NCBI RefSeq assembly: GCF_024721175.1
Contig: NZ_CP099402.1
Location: 868,001 to 932,000, forward strand
Length of the DNA: 64,000 bases
Source: Rhizobium sp. Pop5
GTDB taxonomy: Bacteria > Pseudomonadota > Alphaproteobacteria > Rhizobiales > Rhizobiaceae
Direction: 5' to 3'
The translations under genes were made by a program, and so were the position numbers. This document shows positions 9,204 to 18,186 of the stretch, one piece after another (position 1 is the stretch's first letter; each line of letters opens with the position of its first letter). A model generated the notes under the pieces. The model worked only from the letters and a program-made list of their open reading frames with translations. It made no database searches and had not been told where the DNA came from.

Positions 9204-10091
9204 TCAGCGAGTTGGCCGAGCCGGCGTGTAGCTGTAGTCATAGAACCCGCGTTGCGCCTTGCGCCCGAGCCAGCCGGCCTCGACATATTTGACCAGCAGC
9301 GGGCACGGACGGTATTTGCTATCGGCCAGCCCTTCGTGAAGGACCTGCATGATGGAAAGGCATGTGTCCAAACCGATGAAGTCGGCCAGTTCGAGCGGCC
9401 CCATCGGATGATTGGCGCCGAGTTTCATGCCGGTGTCTATGGCTTCAACGTTTCCGACACCCTCATAGAGCGTGTAGATCGCTTCGTTGATCATGGGGAT
9501 GAGGACGCGGTTTACGATGAAAGCCGGAAAATCCTCGGAGACGGTGACGGTTTTGCCGATGGATTCGGCGAAATCCCTCGCTATAGCAAACGTCTCCTGA
9601 TCCGTACCGATGCCGCGAACCAGCTCGACCAGCTTCATAACCGGTACCGGATTCATAAAGTGTATCCCTATGAAACGATGGGGCCTGTCGGTCGACGCGG
9701 CGAGCCGCGTTATGGAAAGCGACGATGTGTTCGTCGCCACGATCGCCTCGGGCTTCAGGACGGGGCAGACGCCCGTGAAGACCTTTCTCTTGACGTCTTC
9801 ATTCTCGCTGACCGCTTCGACGACCAAATCGGCGCTCGCCAGATCCGAGAGTGAGAACGCTCCCTTTATTCGGGAGATCGCTTGCGCAGCCGCCTCGCCC
9901 GGCATTTTGCCGGATTCGACCTGCCGTTCGAAATATCCGGCACTTGCTTCGATGCTCGCTCGCACTCGATTGCCATCGAGGTCGTAGACCATTGCCTCGT
10001 ACCCGTGTTTCGCCACGACTTCCGCGATGCCAGTCCCCATCTGGCCGGCGCCGATGACGGCGACGGTAGATATCTTATTCGCTATAGGCAT
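9204..10091 (-). CDS. 3-hydroxyacyl-CoA (3-hydroxybutyryl-CoA) dehydrogenase
   Basis: This 295-residue protein has an N-terminal NAD-binding fold with VAVIGAGQMGTGIAEVVAKHG, then ATNTSSLSI and the catalytic-His segment GIHFMNPVPVMKLVE, and a C-terminal domain with NRVLIPMINEA, ANHPMGPLELADFIGLD and GRKAQRGFYDY. It oxidises (S)-3-hydroxybutyryl-CoA to acetoacetyl-CoA. Downstream of glutaryl-CoA dehydrogenase it would process crotonyl-CoA after hydration, but no enoyl-CoA hydratase is encoded in this operon. It lies 59 bases from glutaryl-CoA dehydrogenase and 41 from ETF-QO. Confidence 0.93.
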   Translation of the reverse strand: MPIANKISTVAVIGAGQMGTGIAEVVAKHGYEAMVYDLDGNRVRASIEASAGYFERQVESGKMPGEAAAQAISRIKGAFSLSDLASADLVVEAVSENEDVKRKVFTGVCPVLKPEAIVATNTSSLSITRLAASTDRPHRFIGIHFMNPVPVMKLVELVRGIGTDQETFAIARDFAESIGKTVTVSEDFPAFIVNRVLIPMINEAIYTLYEGVGNVEAIDTGMKLGANHPMGPLELADFIGLDTCLSIMQVLHEGLADSKYRPCPLLVKYVEAGWLGRKAQRGFYDYSYTPARPTR

Positions 10092-10150
10092 GCTGCCTCT
10101 CGTTGATCCGGAGATTGAAGGACGATCTCTGCCAAACAGTTTATGGGGAA

Positions 10151-11326
10151 TTAGAAGAACGCCTGGAGGCCCGTCTGAGCCCGGCCAAGGATCAGGGCGT
10201 GGACGTCGTGGGTGCCTTCATATGTGTTGACCGTTTCCAAGTTCTGGGCGTGGCGCATGACATGGTATTCGATCTGAATGCCGTTGCCGCCATGCATATC
10301 CCGGGCCTGCCGCGCGATATCCAGCGCCCTCCCGCAATTGTTGCGCTTGACGAGCGAGACCATCTCCGGGGCCATCTTGTGCTCATCCATCAGGCGGCCA
10401 ACGCGAAGCGAACCTTGCAGTCCGAGCGTGATGTCGGTCATCATATCAGCGAGCTTCTTTTGATAAAGTTGCATCCCTGCAAGGGGTTTGCCGAACTGCT
10501 TACGGTCCAGACCATATTGACGAGCGCGGAACCAGCAGTCCTCGGCCGCTCCCATGACGCCCCAGGAGATGCCGTAGCGAGCCCGATTGAGACAGCCAAA
10601 CGGCCCCTTGAGACCGGAAACGCCGGGCAAGAGCGCATCCTCGGTGATTTCGACGCCGTCCATCACGATTTCGCCCGTGATCGAGGCACGCAGCGAAAGC
10701 TTGCCGCCGATCTTCGGAGCCGAAAGGCCCTTCATGCCCTTTTCTAGAACGAAGCCGCGTATGTCGTTGTTGTGAGCCTCAGATTTTGCCCAGACGACGA
10801 AAACATCCGCAATCGGCGAGTTCGAGATCCACATCTTCGAGCCGCGCAGTCGGTAGCCGCCCTCGATCTTCTCGGCGCGGGTTTTCATACTGCTGGGGTC
10901 GGAGCCGGCATCAGGCTCGGTCAGGCCGAAACAGCCGATCAGCTCACCCGAGACGAGGCCCGGCAGATACTTCTTCTTCTGCTCGTCAGAGCCGTAGGCG
11001 AAGATCGGGTAGATGACCAGTGAGGATTGCACGCTCATCATTGAGCGATATCCGGAGTCGATACGTTCGACCTCGCGAGCTACAAGGCCATAAGCGACGT
11101 AGGATGCGTTCGCGGCCCCGTACTCTTCTGGCAGCGTTACACCGAGAAGGCCGGTCTGCCCCATCAACCTGAACAGCTCCGGATCGGTCGTTTCCTCGAG
11201 ATAGGCGTCGTGGACGCGCGGCAAGAGTTCGGATTGTGCGAAAGCCGCAGCGGACTCGCGGATCATCCGTTCATCCTCGGTCAGCTGGTCATCGAGCAGA
11301 AAAGGGTCATTCCAAGAAAAGGCCAA
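10151..11326 (-). CDS. gcdH: glutaryl-CoA dehydrogenase
   Basis: This is an acyl-CoA dehydrogenase of the glutaryl-CoA type, about 391 residues. Hallmarks are [20 protein letters not shown] at the N terminus, [13 protein letters not shown], the [19 protein letters not shown] segment, [13 protein letters not shown], and [19 protein letters not shown] with the catalytic Glu. It oxidises and decarboxylates glutaryl-CoA to crotonyl-CoA, donating electrons to ETF. The start chosen is TTG at 11326, with GGGAGG upstream; the frame is open further but the extra residues are not family-like. It heads the operon and is divergent from a LysR gene 116 bases away. Confidence 0.93.
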   Translation of the reverse strand: MAFSWNDPFLLDDQLTEDERMIRESAAAFAQSELLPRVHDAYLEETTDPELFRLMGQTGLLGVTLPEEYGAANASYVAYGLVAREVERIDSGYRSMMSVQSSLVIYPIFAYGSDEQKKKYLPGLVSGELIGCFGLTEPDAGSDPSSMKTRAEKIEGGYRLRGSKMWISNSPIADVFVVWAKSEAHNNDIRGFVLEKGMKGLSAPKIGGKLSLRASITGEIVMDGVEITEDALLPGVSGLKGPFGCLNRARYGISWGVMGAAEDCWFRARQYGLDRKQFGKPLAGMQLYQKKLADMMTDITLGLQGSLRVGRLMDEHKMAPEMVSLVKRNNCGRALDIARQARDMHGGNGIQIEYHVMRHAQNLETVNTYEGTHDVHALILGRAQTGLQAFF

Positions 11327-11442
11327 GATCGTTATCCTCCCGTTGAGGTTTTTGGCAGTTCGATTTGATGAAATGAAAGCCGGTTTTCCGTCATCGGGAA
11401 AGCGAGGTTTACTCATCGGCCTATGAGCTGTAGTAATAGCCT

Positions 11443-12357
11443 ATGGCAAACCTCTCGCGACGGCTCCTTCCCTCGACCTCCGCTCTCGCCGCTTTCGATT
11501 CCGTCGCGCGGCTCAGCACCTTCTCTGCCGCGGCCGAGGAGCTTTCCCTGACGCAGGGTGCCATCAGCCGGCAGATCGCCGCCCTGGAAGAACAGCTGGG
11601 CGTTCTACTCTTCGAGCGCACCAGCCGTGGTGTAATTCTCACGGAGGCCGGCGCCGATTATGCGCGGGCTATTGCCAGCGCTCTCGCGGAAATCCGTTCC
11701 GCCTCACTGCACGCCATGACAAAACAGCATAACGATCAGCTCAACCTGGCGATCTTGCCAACATTCGGCACACGCTGGCTGATGCCGCGCATTCCGCAGT
11801 TTGTCGCAAGACATCCGGAGATCACATTGAACTTCGCGACCCGCATAGGATTGTTCGATTTCGACCGCGACGACATCGATATGGCAATCTATATCGGCCA
11901 GCCTGACTGGCCAGGGGCGGAAAGCACATTTCTCATGGAGGAGATGGTGGCACCGGTCGCGTCCCCGTCTTTTCTCAGTTCGCATCCGATCTTGAAGGCC
12001 GAAGATCTGCTTCGCCTGCCGCTACTGCAGATGGCGTCCCGTCCGGGGGCCTGGGGCCATTTTTTCGAGAGCCTCGAGATCAGCGGCACCCCATCGCAGG
12101 CCATGCGGTTCGAACAGTTCAGCAACGTGGCCCAGGCCTGCATTGCCGGACTGGGGCTCGCATTGATGCCGCTTTTCCTCATCGACTCCGAGCTTGCGAA
12201 TGGCCAGCTCGTCCAAGCCTTTCCGCATCAGGTCAAAAGCCCCAGCGCCTACTATGCGGTCGCGCCATTCAGCAGGAAGGACTTTCGTCCTGTCGCGGCG
12301 TTCCGCGCATGGCTGCTGGAAGAGGTGGCGCTTTACCAGAAAGGCGCTGCGGGCTAA
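11443..12357 (+). CDS. LysR-family regulator, GcvA-like
   Basis: This 304-residue LysR-type regulator has an N-terminal winged helix: LSTFSAAAEELSLTQGAISR and QIAALEEQLGVLLFERTSRG. A GcvA-type effector-binding domain follows, with FGTRWLMPRIPQFVARHPEI and a late GLGLALMPLFLID. It is divergent from gcdH, the usual arrangement for a regulator of the adjacent operon, so it probably controls the glutarate genes with glutarate or glutaryl-CoA as candidate effector. That role is inferred from position. Its 3' end lies 76 bases before the first module A operator. Confidence 0.88.
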   Translation: MANLSRRLLPSTSALAAFDSVARLSTFSAAAEELSLTQGAISRQIAALEEQLGVLLFERTSRGVILTEAGADYARAIASALAEIRSASLHAMTKQHNDQLNLAILPTFGTRWLMPRIPQFVARHPEITLNFATRIGLFDFDRDDIDMAIYIGQPDWPGAESTFLMEEMVAPVASPSFLSSHPILKAEDLLRLPLLQMASRPGAWGHFFESLEISGTPSQAMRFEQFSNVAQACIAGLGLALMPLFLIDSELANGQLVQAFPHQVKSPSAYYAVAPFSRKDFRPVAAFRAWLLEEVALYQKGAAG

Positions 12358-12433
12358 TCCGGGCCTATTCGACCGCTCGCTGATGTTCGATTGCAAGCGT
12401 CCTTGACTCTTCAGCCAAATCCTGCCAGTTTTA

Positions 12434-12447
12434 TGCTAACGTTAGCA
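12434..12447 (+). promoter_or_regulatory. LacI-family operator 1 (before ppc)
   Basis: TGCTAACGTTAGCA is a perfect 14-base palindrome centred on the CG typical of LacI-family operators. It is the same motif found before five other transcription units up to 30.1 kb. Its last base is the first base of the annotated ATG of ppc, so bound repressor would cover the translation start region. Confidence 0.8.
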
Positions 12448-15242
12448 TGAGGGATACGCAATTGGACCTTCAGGTGAGAAAAGCAGGCATGCCGGGAAGG
12501 CGTCTCACGGCCAGGGCCCTGGTGAAGGATGTTCGGCTGCTCGGCCGCCTGTTGTGCGACGCCATTGAAGCAAGCGACGGCAGGGAGGTCCGTGAGATCG
12601 TAGAACAGGTCCGGGCCCTTTCGGTGACCGGCCGCAGAAAGACCAGCCCCCGCCTGAACGAGAAGCTCGCCCCCTTCTGCGCAGACATGCCTCCCCGCAC
12701 CCTCAAGCGCGTGATCCGCGCGTTCAGCCAGTTTTCCCAGCTCGTGAACATCGCCGAAGACGCTTACCAGGCCAGAGAGCAGCGCTTCAGCACAGCCAAT
12801 GCCGAAGCTGCCATGCCGGGAACCATTGCCAGATCGCTTTCCGTTCTCGCCGCCGCAGGGGTCGAAGCGGAAGATATCCGCAAGCTGCTGTTTGAAGCGG
12901 TCGTCTCGCCTGTTTTCACAGCGCACCCGACCGAGGTCCGACGAAAGAGCATTATCGATATCGAGCAGGAGCTTGCCCGATGCTTGACCCGGCTCGATCA
13001 GGCCAGCCTGACCGCGCACGAGGCAGATCGATATCGGGAGGACTTGGAAAGAGCGACGACGACGCTTTGGCAAACGAATAGCTTGCGAGGTCGGCGACTG
13101 CAGGTCGTGGATGAAATCCTCAATGGCTTGTCCTATTACGACAGCACCATTTTTCGCGTTATCCCGGAAGTTTATGAAGCTCTCGAAAATCAGCTTCGAG
13201 CTTCGCCTTGGAGCTTCGGTCAAGAGGCGCTGCCGCCGTTCCTGCGCATGGGTTCGTGGATCGGCGGCGACCGCGATGGCAACCCCTATGTCAACGGCGA
13301 GACCCTGAGGGAGGCGCTCCGGCTGCAGAGTGAGAGGGTTTTTTCTTTCTATCTCGGCGAACTGCACAGCCTCGGAGCGGAACTTTCCTTGGATGATCGG
13401 TATGTGAAGGTCTCACGGGACCTTCGGCGCCTCGCGACCGACTCTCCCGATCGATCGCAGCAGCGCCGGCACGAGCCATATCGCCTGGCGATCTCGGGTA
13501 TCTATGCTCGCCTGGCGGCCACGGCCCGCATATTCGGCAGCACGGAGCTGGTTCGCGAACCGGTAGCGGCCGCCCCCTGCTACCAGAGCCCCACAGAATT
13601 CGCCGAAGACCTGGCGACAATCAGCAAATCCCTGAAAGCCAATGGTGCAGAAAAGATCGCCGCTGGAAAACTGCGCAGCCTCCAGCGCGCCGTAGGCGTC
13701 TTCGGCTTTCATCTCGTCAGCCTCGACTTGAGACAGAATTCCGAGGTTCATCAGCGAGTCGTTCATGAGCTTTTCGAGAACGTGCGCCCCGGCACAGGTT
13801 ATGAGGCGCTCGCCGAGAGCGAGCGGATCCGCCTGCTCACCGACGAACTCCGGTCTTCCCAGTTGCTGGTTACACCGCTCAAGACCTATTCGGCCGAGAC
13901 GACCTCGGAGCTTTCCGTTCTGCGTGGAGCCGCCGAAGCCCATAAGCACTATGGCCGCGCCAGCATCCCGAATTACATCATCTCGAAGGCGGCAAGCCCT
14001 TCCGACCTTCTGGAGGTCATGGTCCTGTTCCGGGAGGCGGGGCTGTTCCGGCCCGATGAGCCAGAAGCGGCGTCAGTCAACATCATACCGCTTTTCGAGA
14101 CAATCTCGGATCTTCGCCGGTCGCATGACGGTATGCAGACGGTTTTGGCCATCGAAACCTATCGGGCATACCTGAGGGCACTCGGCGGCAAACAGGAAAT
14201 CATGCTCGGCTATTCCGACAGCAACAAGGATGGCGGTTATCTGACCTCGGGATGGGAGCTTTATAAGGCTGAGATGGCCTTCATTCAGCTCTTCGAGCGT
14301 GAAGGCATTCGCCTCAGCCTGTTTCACGGCCGCGGCGGTTCCGTCGGCCGCGGCGGCGGCCCAAGCTATGAAGCCATCACCGCCCTGCCCCCTGGCGCGG
14401 TTGCCGGATCGATCCGGCTGACGGAGCAAGGTGAAGTCATTGCGGCGAAATATTCCAACCCGGCACTCGGCCGCCGAAATCTCGAGCTTCTTATCGCCGC
14501 GACGCTGGAAGCGTCCTTGCTGCCTTCCGACGCACAAGAGCAGGATCCCAAATTTTTTGACGCCATGGAGGAACTGTCCGCCCTGGCTTTTGCCGCCTAT
14601 CGCTCTCTGGTTTATGAGACCGAGGGGTTTGAACAGTTTTTCTGGGAAGCCACGATCATTGGCGAAATCGCCAAGCTGAATATTGGCAGCCGCCCAGCCT
14701 CACGCAGTTCGTCACGCCGCATCGAAGATCTTCGTGCGATACCCTGGGTGTTCGGCTGGTCGCAGAGCCGCATCATGTTGCCGGGCTGGTTTGGATTTGG
14801 CTCGGCCGTCAGACAGTGGCTGGCCAGACATCCCGATGGATTGCAAACCCTTCAAAGGATGTATCGGGACTGGCCTTTCTTCCAGACGCTGATTGCGAAC
14901 ATGGAGATGGTGCTGGCCAAAACCAACATGGCGATCGCGGCACGGTACGTGGACCTTGCCCCCGACGCTCCCGGCCATGAGAAAATCTTCGCGCGCATAA
15001 GAGACGAATGGGAAGCGACGACGGCCGCACTCTACGGCATCACGGATCAGGCTTCGCTGCTGGAGAACAATCCGGCGCTGAAACAGTCGATCCATCATCG
15101 CTTTCCCTGCCTCGATCCGCTGAACCACATGCAGATCGACCTTCTTCGCCGCCACCGTGCCGGCGAACGCGACCAGGACACGGAAGAGGCGCTGCATCTG
15201 ACCATCAATGGCATTGCCGCGGGGCTGCGAAACAGCGGGTAG
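12447..15242 (+). CDS. ppc: phosphoenolpyruvate carboxylase
   Basis: This 931-residue PEP carboxylase adds bicarbonate to PEP to give oxaloacetate. Catalytic landmarks are present: FTAHPTEVRR with the essential His, GSWIGGDRDGNPYV, MLGYSDSNKDGGYLTSGW, FHGRGGSVGRGGGPSYEAI, WVFGWSQSRIMLPGWFG, and the C-terminal NGIAAGLRNSG (usually NTG). The ATG at 12447 overlaps a LacI-type operator, so translation may instead start at ATG 12489, which has AGGTGAG about ten bases upstream. Its membership of the catabolic regulon, separate from central metabolism, suggests it drains PEP generated by that pathway or replenishes oxaloacetate. Confidence 0.95.
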   Translation: MRDTQLDLQVRKAGMPGRRLTARALVKDVRLLGRLLCDAIEASDGREVREIVEQVRALSVTGRRKTSPRLNEKLAPFCADMPPRTLKRVIRAFSQFSQLVNIAEDAYQAREQRFSTANAEAAMPGTIARSLSVLAAAGVEAEDIRKLLFEAVVSPVFTAHPTEVRRKSIIDIEQELARCLTRLDQASLTAHEADRYREDLERATTTLWQTNSLRGRRLQVVDEILNGLSYYDSTIFRVIPEVYEALENQLRASPWSFGQEALPPFLRMGSWIGGDRDGNPYVNGETLREALRLQSERVFSFYLGELHSLGAELSLDDRYVKVSRDLRRLATDSPDRSQQRRHEPYRLAISGIYARLAATARIFGSTELVREPVAAAPCYQSPTEFAEDLATISKSLKANGAEKIAAGKLRSLQRAVGVFGFHLVSLDLRQNSEVHQRVVHELFENVRPGTGYEALAESERIRLLTDELRSSQLLVTPLKTYSAETTSELSVLRGAAEAHKHYGRASIPNYIISKAASPSDLLEVMVLFREAGLFRPDEPEAASVNIIPLFETISDLRRSHDGMQTVLAIETYRAYLRALGGKQEIMLGYSDSNKDGGYLTSGWELYKAEMAFIQLFEREGIRLSLFHGRGGSVGRGGGPSYEAITALPPGAVAGSIRLTEQGEVIAAKYSNPALGRRNLELLIAATLEASLLPSDAQEQDPKFFDAMEELSALAFAAYRSLVYETEGFEQFFWEATIIGEIAKLNIGSRPASRSSSRRIEDLRAIPWVFGWSQSRIMLPGWFGFGSAVRQWLARHPDGLQTLQRMYRDWPFFQTLIANMEMVLAKTNMAIAARYVDLAPDAPGHEKIFARIRDEWEATTAALYGITDQASLLENNPALKQSIHHRFPCLDPLNHMQIDLLRRHRAGERDQDTEEALHLTINGIAAGLRNSG

Positions 15243-15299
15243 CAAAGCGCCAATACGGATGGCCTAAGCCTATTTTTCTTGACCTCGGCGAAAACATTG

Positions 15300-15313
15300 C
15301 GCTAACGTTTGCA
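15300..15313 (+). promoter_or_regulatory. LacI-family operator 2
   Basis: CGCTAACGTTTGCA is a near-palindrome with the invariant GCTAACGTT core shared by the six sites. It lies 17 bases upstream of the 2-hydroxyacid dehydrogenase ATG and just before its ribosome-binding site, a position that would block initiation. Confidence 0.75.
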
Positions 15314-15329
15314 CAACTGGGAGGAAATC

Positions 15330-16292
15330 ATGACACGGACCGTGCTGTTGACGGACTATGCCTGGCCGGATGACAAGGTGGAGCGCGAGGTGATCGAGAG
15401 GGCCGGTTTCACCCTCGTCAGCGGCCCTGCCGAACCCTCGCCCTCTGCCGAGATCGACGCTTTGGCGGCAGAGCATCGGCCGGACGCGATCCTGACCTGC
15501 TGGGCTCAGGTCAGCGAGACGGCAATCGCTGCGTCTCCCAATCTCAAGATCGTCGCTCGCCTCGGAGTCGGCCTTGACAATATCGCTGTCGATGCGGCGA
15601 CGGAGCGGGGAATTTGGGTCACGAACGTTCCCGACTATTGCGTTGCAGAAGTGTCCGACCATGCCGTCGGTTTTGCAATTGCCTGGGCTCGTGGCCTGAT
15701 CCACTTTGATCGCGACGTTCGTCAAGGACGCTGGGATCCCGCTTCGGCAAATCTCCGCAGGCTTTCGGAGTTGACCTGCGGCATCGTCGGCTTTGGTCGC
15801 ATCGGTCGCGCGACGGCGGCAAAAATGCAGGCGCTCGGATGCCGGGTGGTTGCACACGATCCTTATGCCTCGAATGTCCCTGCCGATGTGGAGCTTGCCG
15901 AGTTCGACACGCTTCTGGCCAGGAGCGATATCATCATTATCCACGCGCCGCTTTCACCTGCGACGCGCCATCTGATCAACAAGGACGCCATCTCTAGGAT
16001 GCGTCGTGGAAGCCTGCTGATCAACGTCAGCCGAGGCGGCGTCGTCGATACTGCCGCTGTGATCGAAGGCTTGGACTCCGGCATTCTGAGCGGGGTCGGC
16101 CTGGATGTGCTCGAGGATGAACCACACGTTCCACCGGAGCTGATCGCTCACCCCGGCGCGATGATCACCCCGCATGTCGCCTTCTCCTCGGATGCTTCGC
16201 TGATCGAGCTGCGCCGCCGGGCAGCAGAGGAGGTCGTCCGGGTTCTCTCCGGAGAGATGCCTGAACAAGCCCGCAACAGCCCCCGCCGCTAA
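15330..16292 (+). CDS. D-2-hydroxyacid dehydrogenase family protein
   Basis: This 320-residue NAD(P)-dependent dehydrogenase is of the D-isomer 2-hydroxyacid (phosphoglycerate/hydroxypyruvate) family. The nucleotide-binding motif is CGIVGFGRIGRATAAKMQAL. The catalytic triad residues appear as Arg in INVSRGGVVDT, Glu in LDVLEDEPHVP and His in TPHVAFSSD. The ATG at 15330 follows GGAGG with ideal spacing. It is the first gene of a two-gene unit with a kinase and is preceded by operator 2. The chemistry is reversible 2-oxoacid to D-2-hydroxyacid interconversion. A hydroxypyruvate-to-glycerate role is attractive because kinase, enolase and PEP carboxylase genes share the regulon, but the substrate is not shown by the sequence. 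Confidence 0.88.
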   Translation: MTRTVLLTDYAWPDDKVEREVIERAGFTLVSGPAEPSPSAEIDALAAEHRPDAILTCWAQVSETAIAASPNLKIVARLGVGLDNIAVDAATERGIWVTNVPDYCVAEVSDHAVGFAIAWARGLIHFDRDVRQGRWDPASANLRRLSELTCGIVGFGRIGRATAAKMQALGCRVVAHDPYASNVPADVELAEFDTLLARSDIIIIHAPLSPATRHLINKDAISRMRRGSLLINVSRGGVVDTAAVIEGLDSGILSGVGLDVLEDEPHVPPELIAHPGAMITPHVAFSSDASLIELRRRAAEEVVRVLSGEMPEQARNSPRR

Positions 16293-16313
16293 CGCCGCAA
16301 GGACACTCTATTC

Positions 16314-17309
16314 ATGTCTGTAGCCGAGACGACGACTTTCGACGATTTCTTGCTGAAGAGCGGTTTGAAGAGCGCTTCCGAGGAAGCGATCTACAAGCCC
16401 CTGACGGGGGGTGTTTCCTCGGATATCTACCGTGTGGAGCTTCCCGGCCGGCTTATCTGTGTGAAACGCGCACTTCCCAAGCTTAAGGTCACTGCCGATT
16501 GGCAGGCGCCGGTGTCGAGAAATGTCTACGAATGGAACTGGATTTCCTTCGTCGCGCAGCATTTTCCTTCCGCCGTTCCGAAGCCTCTCGCGCACGACGC
16601 GTCGTCCGGTGTTTTCGCAATGGAGTTTCTCGCCGGCGACGAGTACCCACTCTGGAAGACCAAGCTGCTTCACGGGAGCGTTGACCGAAAGGCGGCAGAG
16701 GCAACGGGCCAGCGGATGGGACAGATCCATTCCGTCAGTGCCCGGACATCAGGGTTGCCGGAAAAGTTCGACTCCGGACCGAACTTCTACGCTCTCCGGC
16801 TTGAGCCATACCTGGTGGCGACTGCCGCCAAACACCCTTTCGTCGGTGATCGTCTTGCAGAACTGGTTCGGCGCACGGCCGAAACCAAGCTGGCGCTGGT
16901 CCACGGCGACGTCAGCCCGAAGAACATTCTGCTGGGGAAGAACGGCCCCGTGTTCCTGGATGCCGAATGCGCCTGGTTCGGCGATCCGGCCTTCGACCTG
17001 GCCTTCTGCCTCAACCATCTGTTGTTGAAGAAGATCGTTATTGGAAAGGCGGCATCCGAGCTCGCATCGTCCTTCGCAGCTTTGACGGCAGCCTACATGG
17101 ATCAGGTCGACTGGGAGGATCGGGACGCCCTCGAGGCGCGGGCCGCAGGCTTGCTGCCCGCCCTCCTCCTCGCCCGGATCGACGGCAAATCGCCCGTCGA
17201 ATATATCACCGACGAATGTCAGCGCGAAACTGTCCGCAAAGTCGCCATCCCGCTGATCGTGTCGCCTCGGCAAAAGCTCGTTGACGTGGCACAAGCCTGG
17301 TTTCCATAA
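16314..17309 (+). CDS. APH-fold small-molecule phosphotransferase
   Basis: This 331-residue aminoglycoside-phosphotransferase-fold kinase has an apparently intact active site. It shows a nucleotide loop TGGVSSDIYRV at 31-41, the ATP-positioning Lys51 in ICVKRAL, the catalytic loop LVHGDVSPKNILL with Asp199 and Asn204, and the metal-binding Asp216 in VFLDAECAWFGDP. The fold phosphorylates hydroxyls of small molecules such as choline, homoserine, sugars and antibiotics. Lying 21 bases after the 2-hydroxyacid dehydrogenase and under the same operator, it probably acts on that enzyme's hydroxyacid product or a related metabolite. Antibiotic resistance is unlikely given the catabolic context. Confidence 0.8.
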   Translation: MSVAETTTFDDFLLKSGLKSASEEAIYKPLTGGVSSDIYRVELPGRLICVKRALPKLKVTADWQAPVSRNVYEWNWISFVAQHFPSAVPKPLAHDASSGVFAMEFLAGDEYPLWKTKLLHGSVDRKAAEATGQRMGQIHSVSARTSGLPEKFDSGPNFYALRLEPYLVATAAKHPFVGDRLAELVRRTAETKLALVHGDVSPKNILLGKNGPVFLDAECAWFGDPAFDLAFCLNHLLLKKIVIGKAASELASSFAALTAAYMDQVDWEDRDALEARAAGLLPALLLARIDGKSPVEYITDECQRETVRKVAIPLIVSPRQKLVDVAQAWFP

Positions 17310-17526
17310 CGGACCCCACGCCGCCAGGCAGCGGAATATTCTTTGCCGCTACTACCCCCGACTGCCGCGGGTCCTTATGGAATGGGTCAGAAGCGCGAAT
17401 TCATGGCATCACTGCAAAGCCGAGGATAACATTCTCAAAGCCGTGATCGCGCGTCGCATCGGCCGGCCGACCAGGATACGCCCGCTGGATTTCGTCTGTC
17501 AGATGAGCCTTAGTGAATGAGAGCGC

Positions 17527-17556
17527 AAAAGCCATCGCGCTGTTTTCCGCGATGGC
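17527..17556 (-). terminator. Rho-independent terminator of the dioxygenase operon
   Basis: GCCATCGCG (17531-17539) pairs perfectly with CGCGATGGC (17548-17556) around an eight-base loop. On the minus strand the stem is followed directly by TTTT. It lies about 25 bases past the stop of the FMN reductase gene, the last gene of the leftward operon. Confidence 0.75.
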
Positions 17557-17581
17557 GATGAGACGTTGCATCTGCCTCAGC

Positions 17582-18133
17582 TCAGAACCGAGCGACCCAG
17601 CTTTCGAATGCAACCAGGAAGCTCTCGATAAACTTCTGGGTTCCTTCGTTGAGGAATATGCCGTGATCACCGACCAATTTGTCGGCCGTGCTGAGGTAAA
17701 CTTCAGGCTGCGGCATGGTCGGCACATTGATGTTGGTCAGGATAACCCTGAGCTGAAGTGCTGCAGCGGCAGCGCCAATGAGACCCGGAGAAGCCCCGGC
17801 CACCGCACCGGGTTTGTGATCCCACACGCTTTTGCCGAACGGCCGGGAACCGATTTCGATCGCATTCTTCAAGACCGCGGGTACGGATCTATTGTATTCC
17901 GGCGTCACGAAGATCGCGCCGTCGCAAGCCTTGATGCGCTCGCGAAAGGACGTCCACTCCGCAGGCGGCGTGTCCGTCTCCAAGTCCTGATTATAGAGCG
18001 GAAGATCGCCGATCGGTACGATTTCCAGGTTCAGTTGATCAGGCGCCACTTTCTGCATTGCACGGGCGAGCTTCAGGTTGATCGAAGCCTGACGAAGGCT
18101 TCCGACCAGGACCGCGATATCTTTCTTGGACAT
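17582..18133 (-). CDS. NADPH-dependent FMN reductase
   Basis: This 183-residue flavodoxin-fold reductase begins MSKKDIAVLVGSLRQASINL. The FMN phosphate-binding loop is GSLRQASIN near residue 12, and the family segment FVTPEYNRSVPAVLKNAIEI near residue 80 is very characteristic. It reduces FMN with NAD(P)H and may supply reduced flavin or act as a quinone reductase. It is the last gene of the operon dioxygenase, binding protein, dehydrogenase, reductase, and ends before a good terminator. The start at 18133 is family-like; a longer open frame upstream only shadows the dehydrogenase gene. Confidence 0.88.
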   Translation of the reverse strand: MSKKDIAVLVGSLRQASINLKLARAMQKVAPDQLNLEIVPIGDLPLYNQDLETDTPPAEWTSFRERIKACDGAIFVTPEYNRSVPAVLKNAIEIGSRPFGKSVWDHKPGAVAGASPGLIGAAAAALQLRVILTNINVPTMPQPEVYLSTADKLVGDHGIFLNEGTQKFIESFLVAFESWVARF

Positions 18134-18186
18134 GTTCTCTCTTCTCGCGTGAGGAAGGCGCCGGCTATCGCCGGCGCCGGTCATTG

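Noticed and set aside
12411..13367. 318-codon minus-strand open frame antisense to ppc
   Set aside because: Shadow of a high-GC coding region; the translation has no family features, while ppc is certain.
16314..17309. Antibiotic-resistance aminoglycoside phosphotransferase
   Set aside because: The fold matches, but position behind a catabolic operator next to a 2-hydroxyacid dehydrogenase makes a metabolic kinase more likely, and no resistance genes surround it.
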